DNA of 64,000 bases from Dichotomocladium elegans. Taxonomy: Eukaryota > Mucoromycota > Mucoromycetes > Mucorales > Lichtheimiaceae. Within the stretch, counting starts at the first letter, position 1, and the number at the start of each line of letters is the position of its first letter. Positions 1-12,359 of this stretch are shown here, one piece after another. The notes beneath the pieces are model-generated. The model did not search any database and was not told where the DNA came from. It saw only the letters and a list, made by a program, of their open reading frames with translations. Position numbers and translations under genes: made by a program. The DNA is taken from positions 186,001 to 250,000 of the forward strand of contig JAIXMN010000030.1 of assembly GCA_025716815.1 (NCBI GenBank), given 5' to 3'.

Positions 1-1502
1 CAAATAGTACCATCGACAGTTGCGAAAAAAGAAGCAACCAATGGCACACATCACACACACACATCTATCTGTACAGTACTTTCTGTTCATGAATTAATAT
101 GGACGCCCAAAAGTCGTGTGCGCCTCGGTTTGTCCATTTGCTGACCTGATTCGACACATGCCCATCCAGGAGAACGTCAAACATACTTGGATTGTACGTA
201 CATAGCTCTTTTCATCGCCTGATATGGACAAACGCTCCGTGTCCGGTGATTATTAATACATTCGCGAACCTTTGTACAGGATGGCCTCTACTGTATTTGA
301 TACATTATGCAAATATTGTTGGCACAGGCTCACATTGTGGGTGTGCGTGTATGTGTATACTTACGTAACAGATCTGCCTTTCTACATTAGATTCAGGAGG
401 ATTTGCAAACTAATCCCAAAAGTACGTAGTAAAATCATGCGTTAGATACGCAGAGGCAAGACCGGCTGGATGGGGACAGTGGTCCCCATGGGTACGTATA
501 CGCATGTGAGATGTAGAGATCCTACATGCCTCTTTTGAATGAGACCTCTGTACTATACTTTCTTAGGCAGTAACAATTGTTGCTGTAATGCAAACGTAAA
601 CCACCATGCAGTATTTCCAGAATGCGACATGGCTTTTCAAATACACACATATATACACACACACACAGTACGTAATACCGCGTCGAGTAAAGTAGTCCTG
701 GAGCTATGTACAGCACATGCGTATAATTCTTCATTCATTTCATTTCTTCCAAACGTGCGTACCTATGCAAGTGGAGTTTGGCATGCTGAGACCATACATA
801 GGCCACTTTCATCTCCATGATAATATCATTAGGAGGGCGGGACAGCAATGATCGTTTGACAAGGAGATTTCCATCATATAGAATCGGTAAAGGTGTTACT
901 CTCCTTCAACGATTACATGCGCTACAAAGCTTCGTCGAAGACTATGCTCGTAGATAGGGATTTCACCCCCCCCATACGATACAATATTTTCATGTGTCTC
1001 ATATATACTAGAACAGGTACCTCTTCCAATGTCTACGTCATGCCCTTATTTTTGACGAAAACGCGATGTATACAGATTCAGGAAGGGGTCTCATTGAAAA
1101 AAATGCTGCTATAGCTACTGCAGCAAAGATATGACGGGCATAAGAGACGTAAAGCCACCGGGTTGATGGGATCCATGTTGAACGCAGGAAACATGTGTGA
1201 CCCATAGATATTTCTGAACCGCTGGTCAATGGCTATGATAACGGCCCCCCAGTGACATGTGCAAAGTAGAAAAAACTATAGATTCAACCCATATTGTATC
1301 GTATCTGGTTGCCTTCATGGCAAGTTAACCATCCACAAAGGTTCACTTCTTGAGAGAAAGAATATGCTGAGAGCCAAGCGTGAGTCGGACTTAACATAAT
1401 ATTGCAGAGAATTTGGTAAAATTGCGAATAGATTACCATTCTGGCGTACAAATCACAGTACACAGAGGCTTCTATTAAGTCTTGGATGGGATAGGGAAGA
1501 TA
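1..1502. other. Intergenic, no gene seen
   Basis: Only short open frames without family resemblance occur here. There are small CA/TG-rich patches near 50-65 and 640-665. I see no exon with convincing splice sites. Confidence 0.5.
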
Positions 1503-1644
1503 CAATAGCCGCCCGGTATGGTGATACCCTTGGTTCCCACCAAATCACATCACTACGACGAATTATCACTATAACGAGTTGGAATAAGCCCTGCTCGGTC
1601 AATATGGTTCCGTAAAGACGTATCATTATAGCGGGCGGTCACTG
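1503..1644. mobile_element. pogo-like MITE, copy 1
   Basis: A short non-coding element of about 142 bp with imperfect terminal inverted repeats of about 25 bp. The left end reads CAATAGCCGCCCGG and the complement of the right end reads CAGTGACCGCCCGC. It is flanked by TA on both sides, which fits the TA target duplication of Tc1/mariner/pogo elements. Internal sequence (GGTTCC..AAATC.CATCACTA and GTTGGAATAAGCC) recurs in opposite orientation in the element at 30057. It is too short to code for a transposase, so it would be mobilised in trans. Assignment to pogo/Tigger rests on the style of the termini and the TA sites. Confidence 0.7.
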
Positions 1645-3071
1645 TAAACACGTAGGTTACCGTGATGAAGCGCGGTGGACTTATTGGCCAAGCTGAGCGC
1701 ATTCTTGAGTGTTTGATTATTTTTTCAAGGAGCCTTCTCATAAAAAAGAATTAGTGCGTAAATTATCAAACTTTCGTCCAGCATTCCAAAGGGCTGAGCA
1801 TACCACCGTTTTGAGCATAGGGGCGCAAACTGACTTAAAACAGCATGTGATTCCTTGGACCTGTTCATGATAGACGCCAATACGCTGTGCTGTCTCTTTG
1901 TTCGTCTTCATGAGCTACTCACAAATTTTGTTGCTTCAGGATTCCACGGTTGAATTCATCGCTTTCCGACCTCAATGGTAGTCGATATAAACCCCCTATT
2001 GGGTGATAAATATTGGCTAACTGTTATGCATACGATAGAACGTTTTAGTTCTTTTTAAGCTCACAGAGTTAAAACGGGGAGGGGGCATGTGCTAAAAAGT
2101 TCTCGCGTGATCATGAGCATGTATCACTTTGTTTGAGCTGCCTTTACGCAGTAACCCGAGAATGGAAATAGATTGCCGAGGGAGTGGGGTTTTGAAATGA
2201 AATTTGCTACCATGACAAATAAAGCGATTCCCTTCCTGCTCGGAACAGCCTCAGCGGTAGTAAGATTTTACTACTTTCCTGATTTTACTTCTTGTCCGTT
2301 TGAATTGACCCCATTTTCAGAATAACCGCGCAGCCGCTCGTCAACGGGCAGAACGTACCTCGTTTCAGATTGCGCGCGCGCGTTCCTTGTGCTGACTATC
2401 CAAACTAGTACAAGCGGAAAGAAAAAAGATTCCCGACAAACTAAATCCGACGGTTGCACTACAATGTGACAAGTCCGTGCATTGTCAACCACACTCTTCA
2501 TCTCACCGGCTCGACGTATATGATCATGGATAGCGAGCTTTTACGCACATTTAAACCTGCCAAATATCATCGAGGGAATCTCTTTTACGCAAAGCTCTTT
2601 TCTTTCTCTCGCCTCCCTCCACCTTCCCACTCCGCCTTATCTGTGTCTAGTCGAAGAAGGGCGAGAGGTATAGTTATGATGGAGATCTGCCCTTGAAATT
2701 AACAACGAGCGTACAACAAAGTTGTTTTGAGTACAGATCGCACCACTTTTGTACGAATTAGATACAAAAAATACACTTTCCCCTCCACTGTTCATCGCAT
2801 GATGAGCTACGAAGTAAATCTATAAAAAGGGAAGCGAGTCGAAGTGATCGAAGAGAAATAAAAAAGAACTGTGTTGTCTTTGACGAGATTGGAGGAGTTG
2901 GGGTGGGGAGGGGCAGGTTGCGGAGAGGGGAAGGGCTGTCCTTTTTTTATATTAATCTTTTGGCTGGACCAGAAAACTTGCCTCACGTAGAGAAACTCGC
3001 ATACGCTCACATATCTTGTGAGAATACTCACCTTTCCCACCCTTTTCTTTCGTTCTCTTTTCTTTTCCCTA
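1645..3071. other. Intergenic region upstream of the FHA-RING gene
   Basis: No supported gene. The last 100 bp before the downstream start are pyrimidine-rich (CTTTCCCACCC, TTCTTTCGTTCTC), a common arrangement in fungal promoters. The rest has only short unrelated frames. Confidence 0.45.
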
Positions 3072-3888
3072 ATGGCTGACCTCATTTGTCTTCAGCATCC
3101 CGCCAGCACTGTACAGTCCCAAGCATACGAGTCCGTGCCAACCTTACACTCCGCGGCAACACAACAGCAACAACAACAACCTCAGAGCACCGCCTCATTG
3201 CTCGCACAGAATCACAGCACCGGTGGAAATTACCGGAGGCTCAGCGGTCCTGCGCGAGAATCACCCACAGCAACACCCTCGCTGCATGTCCGTATTGTTC
3301 CCAACATAGAAAACCCAAGTCGGGCGTTGATTTTCGACGTTTTCGACCGCGAATTAACCGCTGGGTCTGTTATCAAGCTTGGACGCTTCGCCGACCAACC
3401 CGCAGGGTGTGTGGATTATATGTCATTTAAAAGTAAAGTCGTCTCGCGATCACATTGTGAGATATGGGTGCATTCGGATGGAAAGGTAAAGCGGATGCTT
3501 GATCATGCAGAGCATGAATACAATAACAGGGTCTAGCGTGGAACTCCTTGATATCGAGTGGATGGGATTCATTTTTTTTTTTTTTGCTGATCAATATCCC
3601 TTCCTCTTTTAGCTATATATCCGAGATACCTGCTCATCATCCGGCACTTTTCTCAACCATGTCCGGCTTAGCCAGGCTGGCCAGGAGAGCCCTGCCTCTG
3701 AGATCACAGCCGGTGACATTGTCCAGCTCGGTGTCGACTATCAGGGAGGCGAAGAGGAGATATATCGATCTGTAAAGATGAAATTCGAACTCGATGCGAT
3801 TCGTAGGCCACGACCATTGTCTTTTCATATGTCTCAGCTCAACAACCTAAAGACGCTCTCCCGCGTGGCTACCAACCACAGCGAGGAT

Positions 3889-3925
<37 letters not shown>

Positions 3926-5070
3926 TATCACCATCTCTTGCGTTAACCCACAAAGAGAATGCCGAAAATGAGCCGAAGCAGGCGACAGCATCTGACCCAC
4001 CATACTGCACTACTGCCGCCCCGCATATATCCCCCGGTAGCGGAGACAGCAAGAGTAACAGCGTAGAGGACATGCCGGAAGTAGATGAATGCTGCATTTG
4101 CTTGTACGCGCTCGCGCCGTTCCAGGCCCTATTCGTCGCCCCCTGTTCACATTCGTTTCATTTCATGTGCATCCAGTCCTTACTCAAGAGTTATCCTGGA
4201 TTTCAATGCCCCATCTGCAGGACATACTCCAATCTGCTAGCTAGCGTGGCCATGGAGCCAGAGGAAATCATGGCCAAGTACGGCCTCCGATGCAAGTCAT
4301 TTACACCCCCGCTGGAAACATCATTTGAGGGAAACCATCAGTCACTCCGAACAGCATCTGATACTGCCACTACTGCGGCTGTCTTTGGTGGGAGTACTTT
4401 GGCAAGTGCCGACACTACAAACCGAGCCGGGGGAATTCTTCTCAATAGGACAACGACGACAGCAACAGTGACAACTGCGAGTTGCGAAGGACCCACTGCT
4501 GAAATAGGAAGGGATCGCCGCACAGTGTTTACGTCTGATGACATGGATATCATGGAAGTACCGACTCAACATCCTCAGCAACAGCAACAGCAGCAGCAAC
4601 AACAGCAACAACAACAGCAACAGCAAACGCAGCCGCAGCCGCAGCCGCAGCCGCAGCCGGAACAACGACAGCGACAACAAACCACGCAGCCACCATGTTT
4701 GCCACGCACAACCACATCCCGCCATGCTGATAACCGCCATCTGAGCACAAACTTCATGGAAAAGATAAAAATGACGTTTCTCGAAAAGCGCAAGTCTCCG
4801 GTAATTACATCCAGGAATGATGAGGCTCAGCAACCTCAACAGCAGCGCCGGAAACGGTCGAACCGCCCCCGCCCTCTCTCGTACCCCAATTTCCTTGTCC
4901 GCTCATTTACGAAACGTGATGAAGATGAGCCGAACGGACAACAGACCAGCAGTCGAAATAATTTTAGTAATAATAACTCCAGCACCGGCTCGTCTTCTTC
5001 TTCTTCTTCTCGTCAGGCGACGGACAGAGATTCGTATCATCATAGAGAACTCATGGCAATTGATACCTAA
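3072..5070 (+). CDS. FHA-RING E3 ubiquitin ligase, Dma1-like
   Basis: Two exons, 3072-3485 and 3613-5070 (intron 127 nt, AAG|GTAAAG to TTTTAG), give 623 aa. The FHA domain lies at about residues 85-195 and is rebuilt exactly across the splice: SRSHCEIW ends exon 1 and a segment with SSSGTFLNH opens exon 2. A RING-H2 finger follows at about 298-345 (CCICL, then CSHSFHFMC, then CPICR). FHA followed by RING is the architecture of S. pombe Dma1 and yeast Dma1/Dma2, ligases acting in the spindle-position checkpoint and septation. The rest is low complexity: Gln runs near residues 232-243 and 460-478, a QPQP stretch and a serine tract. The ATG at 3072 follows a pyrimidine-rich leader; an upstream in-frame ATG at 3018 would add a hydrophobic stretch foreign to the family. 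The orthologue group is inferred from architecture. Confidence 0.88.
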
Positions 5071-5904
5071 AGAACAGCAGGCGACGAAGATTCTATATGC
5101 TTACTCCAAGTTTTGTAAATTCTCATACCAAGCAATACTATTTGTACCTGAAAATCCCCTTCTCCCCCCTTTTTATGACCAATACAACTCCCTTCTCTCC
5201 CAACCCCTTGAAAGAAAAGAAAAGAGATGAACTCAGTATCAATCTCTGTGAAATCGGCATGCCTCGTCCTGATTGAGATAATGTATCTCAGCGTTCCGAA
5301 GAACAGCTGACCGTGTGAAGTATCTTGACCTTCCCCGGGGGAGGGGGTAGCGAGCGTCTGGGTGAATTTTTCCGGGAGATATGCGAATGTGTGTACGTGT
5401 ATTATATTATTTTCCAAAACAAATTCCGTATACAAGATGAAATAATGTCGTGCAAAGATATACGAAATTGACGTATCACCAGGTAAAAAGATTGCATTCG
5501 TTAAACCGAAAACATCCCCTTGACATTTCGACTTAAAACCCACCAGGTGTATCCAGATGTGCACGTGGCGATAAGCACGGTGGGAGGATTGATGATGCGC
5601 CTGGAGCAGTGGCAGCAGCAAGGACAAGCAAGCGTCAGAAGCAACAGCAAGAGCACGCCAGAGGCAACGGCAGAGACACACTGGGGAGGCATAATGGCGG
5701 GCAACGGAACCCGGTGAAAAGCCGAAACATCGGCAATTTTAACAACGGGTAAGCGTCATCCTTGGGATAGGCACAGGGAACATGAGAGGGAAGGCACTGC
5801 CTGAAGACAGCCCGGCCAGATGATGCCGATTCCGTTTTAGCCGCCCTTCCATGGCTCATCAAGTACGGGGGATAATTGATCAACCTTTACAAAGGACAGA
5901 AGGT
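5071..5904. other. 3' flank of the FHA-RING gene, no gene
   Basis: Likely 3' untranslated sequence and spacer. Short frames on both strands show no family resemblance or splice structure. Confidence 0.45.
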
Positions 5905-6580
5905 GTTTGATTCGAATAAAACATCAAGACCCTCTCATCACCAGAGCAATTGCTCCATCAGTTACTCTAGGACAATTGCTGGATTCTCATCAGCGCATTC
6001 TATATAACATTCTTATGCTCTTCGGTCAGAATACGCGAACGACCCTTCGCGTTAGGGTTCTTAAAGATGCTGTCAGGTTCCTTCTCGAACATCCGTTTGA
6101 AAAATCTGAGCTTGTCTTTGTGAGTGTTGCAGTACATTGTATAGCCGCGCTTGAAAATCTGCTTCTTTCATCTGAATGTTTTATATCCTTTCCATTGAGA
6201 ATATGCGTAGCAGCAAGGTCTGTGTTTACCCATGAAAGATAGATTCCGTGCGCAGATATTCTGTGGAGAAGAGACGGATTGAAGAGAATGCATTTCCTCA
6301 TCAATGACATAACCCATACGTTCAGGGCAGCCATACTTACAACGCGGCCTTCGTCCATTATAAAAAATAGATTGGTCGCTTCCGACGGGTATAAAAAGAA
6401 AGGGCAAAGAGCTGGGTAGCATTTGTAGAGATGGAAGCGTTTTTGTGCGACGTCTTTTGCCGTGCATGCGGCATTTGCCTTGTCATCATTCGTAAAGATT
6501 TGTGGACAAAAGCAACTTTTTATTTTCGCGATCTTGCAATTTCAGAACTGCTAGGACACGACTGCAGTGTTGGAAAACGG
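5905..6580 (-). mobile_element. Decayed Tc1/mariner element, copy A (5' part)
   Basis: Read on the minus strand, this matches the first half of the family also present at 17712, 23285, 27360 and 54934. It starts near 6580 (terminus with TTTTCCAACA), then carries the leader with repeated TCGCA motifs, the start of the transposase frame near 6358, and the conserved stretch GAAAGGATATAAAACATTC seen in all copies. Frames are broken, and the catalytic half is absent beyond about 5905. Not functional. Confidence 0.7.
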
Positions 6581-6777
6581 TTATATGCCACAACAGCACC
6601 GCATCCATTCCAAGTCCATGGTTAGCACTTGGCCAACAGTTCATTCATTCTGACAAGCACTCAATCACACGTGGGTCTTCAAGGCGAACTAGCGGGGGAT
6701 CAAGGGGGAAATTGCGACACCGCGATAGGGGTTATCTTTGGCACAAATAAAAAAAATTCCGCTATCCATCTTCGGTA

Positions 6778-7961
6778 ATGTGTCTTATGTTAAGGCAACA
6801 CCTTCAACGAACGGGACGCCGCGCCTACTCGACTTACCGTGTACTGGGTATTGAGACCTCTTGCGATGATACGTCCGCAGCTATTGTGACGTCGGACCGA
6901 CGCATCCTTTCCGAAGTGCGACGTGGTCAGCGCGACATGCATGAGCCCATGGGCGGAATCGTGCCGACGCTGGCGAGTTTGGGCCATTCGCGCCACCTAC
7001 CGGGCGTGATTGAGCGTGCGCTCAAAGAGGCAGACGTGTCTGTCCATGACGTTGATTGCATTGCCGTGACCCGCGGACCGGGTCTGCCGCCGTGTTTGCC
7101 GGTCGGGTTGAATGCAGCCAAGACCTTGGCAGCTGTTCTCCGCAAGCCCCTGGTAGGTGTGCATCACATGGAGGCCCATGCGCTGACCGCACGCCTGACA
7201 GAAGCCCAGCCGCCCGAATTCCCTTTTGCGACGCTACTCATCTCGGGAGGTCACACGCTGCTCCTCACAGCAAACCGGCTGGGCGATTACGAGACGCTCG
7301 GCACCACAATGGACAATGCCGTCGGTGAGGCTATCGACAAGATTGCACGTCTGCTCGGTCTGACCTGGGAAGGCTTCCAGAGCCCCGGACCGGCCCTCGA
7401 GCGCGCAGCAAGCCGTGGCGACCCCTCACGCTTCGTGGATCGCCTCCCGACCCCATTGCTCAACCGCAACAAGTCAGTCTGCGCCTTTAGCTTCTCGGGT
7501 CTCAAGACCGCGGTGGCGCGCCTCGTCGAAACCGAAAACATCACTGCTGACCAGGATAAGTGTGATGTAGCGGCCGCGTTTCAAATGGTGTGCGTCCGGC
7601 ATATAGAGCAAAAGCTGCGCTTGGCATTGGACAGAGAAGTTAGCAAGAAGCACCTCACAGCGCTCGTCGTCAGCGGCGGTGTAGCAAGTAATCAGCTTTT
7701 TCGATCAAGGCAAGTAGCATGTTCTACATATATATATATGTGTGTGTGTTCCTGATGGACCTTTATATATATAACAGACTCGAGACAGTAGCAGCATCTT
7801 ATGGCCTGCCTTTAGTATGTCCTCCGCCCAAACTATGTACGGACAACGGTGCGATGATTGCATGGGCGGGGATGGAACGGTTCCGAGCTGGTCTTGTGGA
7901 CAACTATGAAATCACAACGCTGCCGAAATGGCCCATCGAGTCCCTCAAGGAAGCATTGTAA
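6778..7961 (+). CDS. QRI7: Mitochondrial tRNA threonylcarbamoyltransferase (Qri7/OSGEPL1)
   Basis: Exons 6778-7709 and 7778-7961 give 371 aa. The protein belongs to the Kae1/TsaD/Qri7 family, which transfers the threonylcarbamoyl group to A37 of ANN-decoding tRNAs; the Qri7 branch acts in mitochondria. Visible signatures: the N-terminal ATPase motif GIETSCDDTSAA, the metal-binding HMEAH segment near residue 130, SGGHTLL, FSFSGLKTA, SGGVASNQ, and the final metal-ligand motif CTDNGAM. A short basic N-terminus (HLQRTGRRAYSTYR) fits a mitochondrial presequence and separates it from cytosolic Kae1. The 68-nt intron begins with GC, not GT (TCAAG|GCAAGT to ATAACAG). A GT donor 3 nt downstream would put the conserved C-terminus out of frame. 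Confidence 0.9.
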
Positions 7962-8913
7962 ATTTACCAGGGCATAGAAAGAATTATGAGAGAACAGATA
8001 CCATTTTGTACTACACTCTTTCTTGAGATTGCCCGGTTCATTCATGCAAAATAAAATGTTGCACAAGAAAAGGTTAGTCTCTCATGTTTTTAACACAGTG
8101 AGCATGAGGTGGGGGTGGGGGAGAACTTTTTTTTTATGACGTTATATCACTAACAAAGAGGCAACTCTGATTGAAAGATGGTTTTTTTTTTGAATGCTCA
8201 CCAAATAGGTGCATATTGCGAGACGTATAATACACCCGTACATATGTTACAGAAGCCATGGATGAAACTCGGCCCACGCTATAGGACAAGACGGGCCTTT
8301 TCCTTTTCAAGCTGAAAGATGAACAATGTTTTGAGCGTGGGTGCGATCACGGCCCAATCCGAATTTACAAACCACAAGTAGAACTTTTGGAACGACTGAT
8401 GAGCAATGTTTCAAGCTATATATGACAATGTGGCATGTCGCTTACCATCAAGGAAAGCACGGTTATCCCGCCATTCCTGCAGCGTTGCCTTGTTTGCCGG
8501 TGAGGCCGTTTGCTTTCCTATAGGGAGCTCGTAATGCAGTGATTCGTTCATTTCTTTTAAATCTCATTTTATATGTGTTTTTCTGGAGAGGGGGAGCGAG
8601 TAATGTACTGTATCTATTAACGGTAATGAAAGGACGTTGAGGACGTGATACGGACATACCGAGGCATTGTCATTTCTTTGGTATGAGACACACAACACAC
8701 ATACGCTATCTAGATTCGTTAAAACATCCATAGTAGTATGTCGCATATACGTCTAACAGACAACGACCATCGTCCTCTTTCCCTATGCACTCATACCAGT
8801 GTGGCAAACGCTTTTGTTTTTGAGAATGGAATAGAAAAGAAAAGTTTCCCGCTCTAATATACGTATATACAACGCGATCCACGTGGAACATGGATAAAAA
8901 GAAGTTCCTTTCT
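7962..8913. other. Spacer between convergent genes
   Basis: The Qri7 and SCAI genes converge here, so the stretch should hold both 3' ends. It has T/A runs and no supported gene. Confidence 0.45.
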
Positions 8914-11900
8914 TTAGGTTTCAATCGGCTCGTTGGAGAATGGCAGACTGAAGTATGTCCCGACCTTTGTGATGGTTGTAAGTTTGTGCAATAACGCAAT
9001 GATTTCCGGAGAACTGTATACTGTTTCTGGCAAAGGAGGCGATGACGAAGGGTAGGTCTAAAATGTGATATGTTATGGCGACGGCAAAAGTCCACGCATG
9101 CATATCTTAATGTACGCACCTTCTCATCTTTGAAGGATGAATGATATCGTAGGATGATGCAGCACAAGGTAAACCGAACGATAAATGTCCACAAGAATTC
9201 ATCTGCCATGAAGCGCTTGACGGAAAGATCTGTTCGTGTCCCTCCCAACCGATCAGCAGGTTGCCATCCTCTGCCTTATATTAAATACCAAGAGGAACGG
9301 GACTTACCAACATCAGAGCTCGCGAGCAGCCAGCCTCCTATTTTCTGTTCCATCTCGGCGATCAACGTTACGCATTCGTCCCAGTTGATATCCAGTTCGC
9401 CAATATCCGAGACAGAACAGAAACCAAGGAGAGGCGTGTGCAGGAAGAGCGTGAATAGACTACCGATTTCACTGCGATCCTGTACGGAAGAGGGATACTC
9501 AACGGGTGACATGAGGATCATAATTGGCTGGTCAAATATGTTAGGTATATTGCTGAAAGCGACACTGCTGTTGCTATCCACAATGAGAAACAAGGGTTTC
9601 CTTGTGAACGGGATCAGATCAGCAGCATGGAGACAGTGAACTGAAGGCAATGGTGCAGCACCGCTGAATGCACTTGTCGCATTGTTTCCGGTGTTATTTG
9701 TGCTGACATTGCCACTGCTACTATTGCCACCACCCATACCACTACCACCGCTCCCTCCTGTTGCTGTTGTTGATGCCCCAGCTCCTATGGCTGTAGAGGA
9801 CGACGCTGTGGCAGGCGAACCTACTAGCACGGTCGATGTCGATGCCGGTGTAGATTCAGATTTTTCCGTATTCAAAGAAACGACGCTTGGAATGGGCTGC
9901 TGCTGTTGTTGCTGTTGCTGTTGCTGTTGTTGTTGTTGCTGCTGTTGCTGCTGTTGTTGCTGTTGCTGTTGCTGTTGCTGCTGTTGTTGCTGTTGCTGTT
10001 GCTGCTGCTGCTGCTGCTGCTGTAGTTGTTGTTGTTGTTGCTGCTGCTGCTGCTGCTGCTGTTGTTGTTGTTGCTGTTGTTGCATTTTGCGCTGGTTCAT
10101 GATTACACCACCTTTATAGCCAGGCTCTCTTGCATCAGGATAGTCGCATCCGTCAGCGGATAAGTAGAGCAACATTACCCCGTTGTCTGCCGTGTCTTTA
10201 AATGCTGTAGATATGTATACAAAGAGCTGGCTGAGCGAAGGGCGGTACAGAAGATACTTGTGAGGGTTGGTCCTTCTGATGGTTTTATCCGGACTAGTTG
10301 TCGAGCTGGCATGTTGTACAGATCCTGCTGATGTGCCTATGCCGGCGCCTGTGCCTGTGCCTGTTCCTGGTGTTGTTCCTGCTCCTGCCCCTGCCCCTAG
10401 TCCTCCAGCCCCTGCTACCGTTGAGGCTGTGGCCGCTGTCTGTGGTATCGCTGCTGTCGCGCCAAGTCCCGCATTACCGTCTCGTGTATCCTTTTGGAGA
10501 CCTTTTGTCAAATCTTCTTTGCCCACCAATTCATGCTGCTGCTGTTGTTGCAACGGCTGTTGTTGTTGATGTTGAGAAATACTAGTTGTTCCATTCTGAT
10601 CGTTACTGCTGTTTCGCGGGTTCGTTCTGCTCACGACCATGGGTCGGCTTCCTGGCAACTGTATCTCAAGGCTTTGTAATATCCGGTACATGTCCAGCGT
10701 CAGCTCAGAGAATTTAATTTGCTTCTGGCAATTGCCGACAAGAATTGCCTCTTGGAGCTTGAGCTTTGGACCCGCAATGTTCTCTTGGGCAGGTGAAGAT
10801 GTCACCACGAGTCTATGAACGACTGAGACGGGTAGCCGATCCGCACTGGTCGGGGCAAGTTTCTTCTCTGCTTCCATAAAGGAGGCGATTTCGTGCAAGA
10901 CCACTTGCCATTCTTTTGCATCTGGTGGCTTAAAACTTTTTGTGTACTCGTCCACAAGGCTCTCAAGCTCGCAGTTAAGTACGCGAATTTTATCGTCCTT
11001 ATTCAATAGCAAGCTGACTACGATGAATCGCGCATAGTATCGCATTTTTTTGATCATGAGAGCTGGGCTGCAGGAAGAAGAGATCGACGAGTAAGATCAC
11101 ATGCATTGCTCTTTCTGCTTCGTTTCTCATACTTTTTCACCTCAAGGATGTCCTTGAAGTATTGTCGTTCATGGATGGCGTCGTAAAATACGTAAGCTTC
11201 ATTCAAATAGCTCGTATCGCTTGTCCGTAAACTGTATATGTGAATCACCAGCCCAGCGACAGGCAATCTACGGTCTGAGTCTTACTCAATCACTTTCTTT
11301 TCCTCTTCCTCCCCTTATACTGACTAATAATGATAATAAAGCTGTCCAATCTTGCTGGCAATCTCGCCAACTTCCCAGCGTTTCAGCCCATAGTTGTTCT
11401 TATCCTCTAATATCGGCCTGAAGTAATTCATCCTTGAGTAAATAGAAGCACCTGTCTCTCTTTCTGTGTATTACCTGTGGTTCTGTTGAAACTTCCATAG
11501 CTGTCCTCATCGTCTTGTAGATTGAGTTTCTCGGCTTCCTTGTTATAAGAAAATGATTTACCTTTGTGTACACTTCAAATGTCTTTTCAAAATACTAGAA
11601 GTGATGCGACATAAGTACCCAACCAATGGATTCTATATATTTCTATATGTTCTAACACACTTACAGGTCTCCATTGACGATGACTTCCAGTAGGAGGCAG
11701 ATCCCTATAGACTCTAATAAGTTTCCTCTCGTTTTTCTTTTTCGCTACAAGTCAGATTTATACCGCAGGCCGCTAAATAAGCTTTGGCTTTTTTCCAAGA
11801 GGTACTGAAATTCTTCAACTAATTTTTGGTTTTGTAAAGCTGACTCCTCCGATGCGGCGGCAGCAGCAGCAGCAGCAGCTGCCGCTGCCGCTGCCGCTGT

Positions 11901-12102
11901 TGTTGATGTAGTGGTGGGGGGAGCTGTCGGGCCTGAGGTAGTAGAGTTTGCCTTTATTTGCAATGCGACAGTACTGCCATCGTTGGCATGGGTCGCTGCA
12001 GGATGTTCAAGTGATGCCGCCATATGTTCAACTACAGCCGGAGCAGCATCAAGAATTCGCATAGATCAGTCCCCTGAGCGGTGGATGTTGACCATCCCTC
12101 TC

Positions 12103-12133
<31 letters not shown>

Positions 12134-12359
12134 CGTGCTGCCCCTTGCGCTCTTATACTCACGCACCTGGTGGGGTAGACATTGTTGTTGCGGATGCAGC
12201 TTGTTTCCCAGTGGCGGTGGTGGTGGCAGCGGCAGCAGGATTAGGGATAACATTGCTGACAGGAACACCGTTTATATTGCTTGTGGAATCGGATTGAGGC
12301 GGAGGTGTCTTGGACCATCCATTTGCAGTTGTGTTTGTGATTTCGTTAGGGGCTTCCAT
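8914..12359 (-). CDS. SCAI-family protein with long polyglutamine insertion
   Basis: Ten exons on the minus strand: 12167-12359, 11764-12031, 11665-11704, 11562-11594, 11475-11500, 11325-11417, 11133-11231, 9308-11067, 9120-9229, 8914-9057. They join in frame to 921 aa. The conserved core matches the SCAI family (DUF3550/UPF0682): EEFQYLLEKSQSLFSGLR, YGLKRWEVGEIASKIGQ, LRTSDTSYLNEA, IKKMRYYARFIVV, NPHKYLLYRPSLSQL, FTRKPLFLIVDS, GSLFTLFLHTPLLGF and DEFLWTFIVRF. Animal SCAI is a nuclear cofactor that represses MRTF/SRF transcription and acts in DNA-break repair; the fungal role is not established. Between the NPHKY segment and the FTRKPLF segment sits about 62 Gln with a single Leu. The N-terminus (Ala and Thr runs) is not conserved, and the first splice (12166 to 12032) is the least certain: a start at 12062 is possible. 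One exon is only 26 nt. Confidence 0.88.
9896..10083 (-). repeat. CAG/CAA tract encoding about 62 Gln
   Basis: An imperfect run of CAG and CAA codons (read on the minus strand) with one CTA leucine near 10022. The mixture of codons suggests an old, relatively stable tract rather than a fresh pure-repeat expansion. It lies inside the large SCAI exon at about residues 579-640. Confidence 0.9.

Noticed and set aside
9682..10119. Poly-Cys, poly-Leu and poly-Ala frames around the repeat
   Set aside because: These are alternative readings of the CAG/CAA tract of the SCAI gene. The same holds for similar frames at 3888-4097 and 4550-4839.
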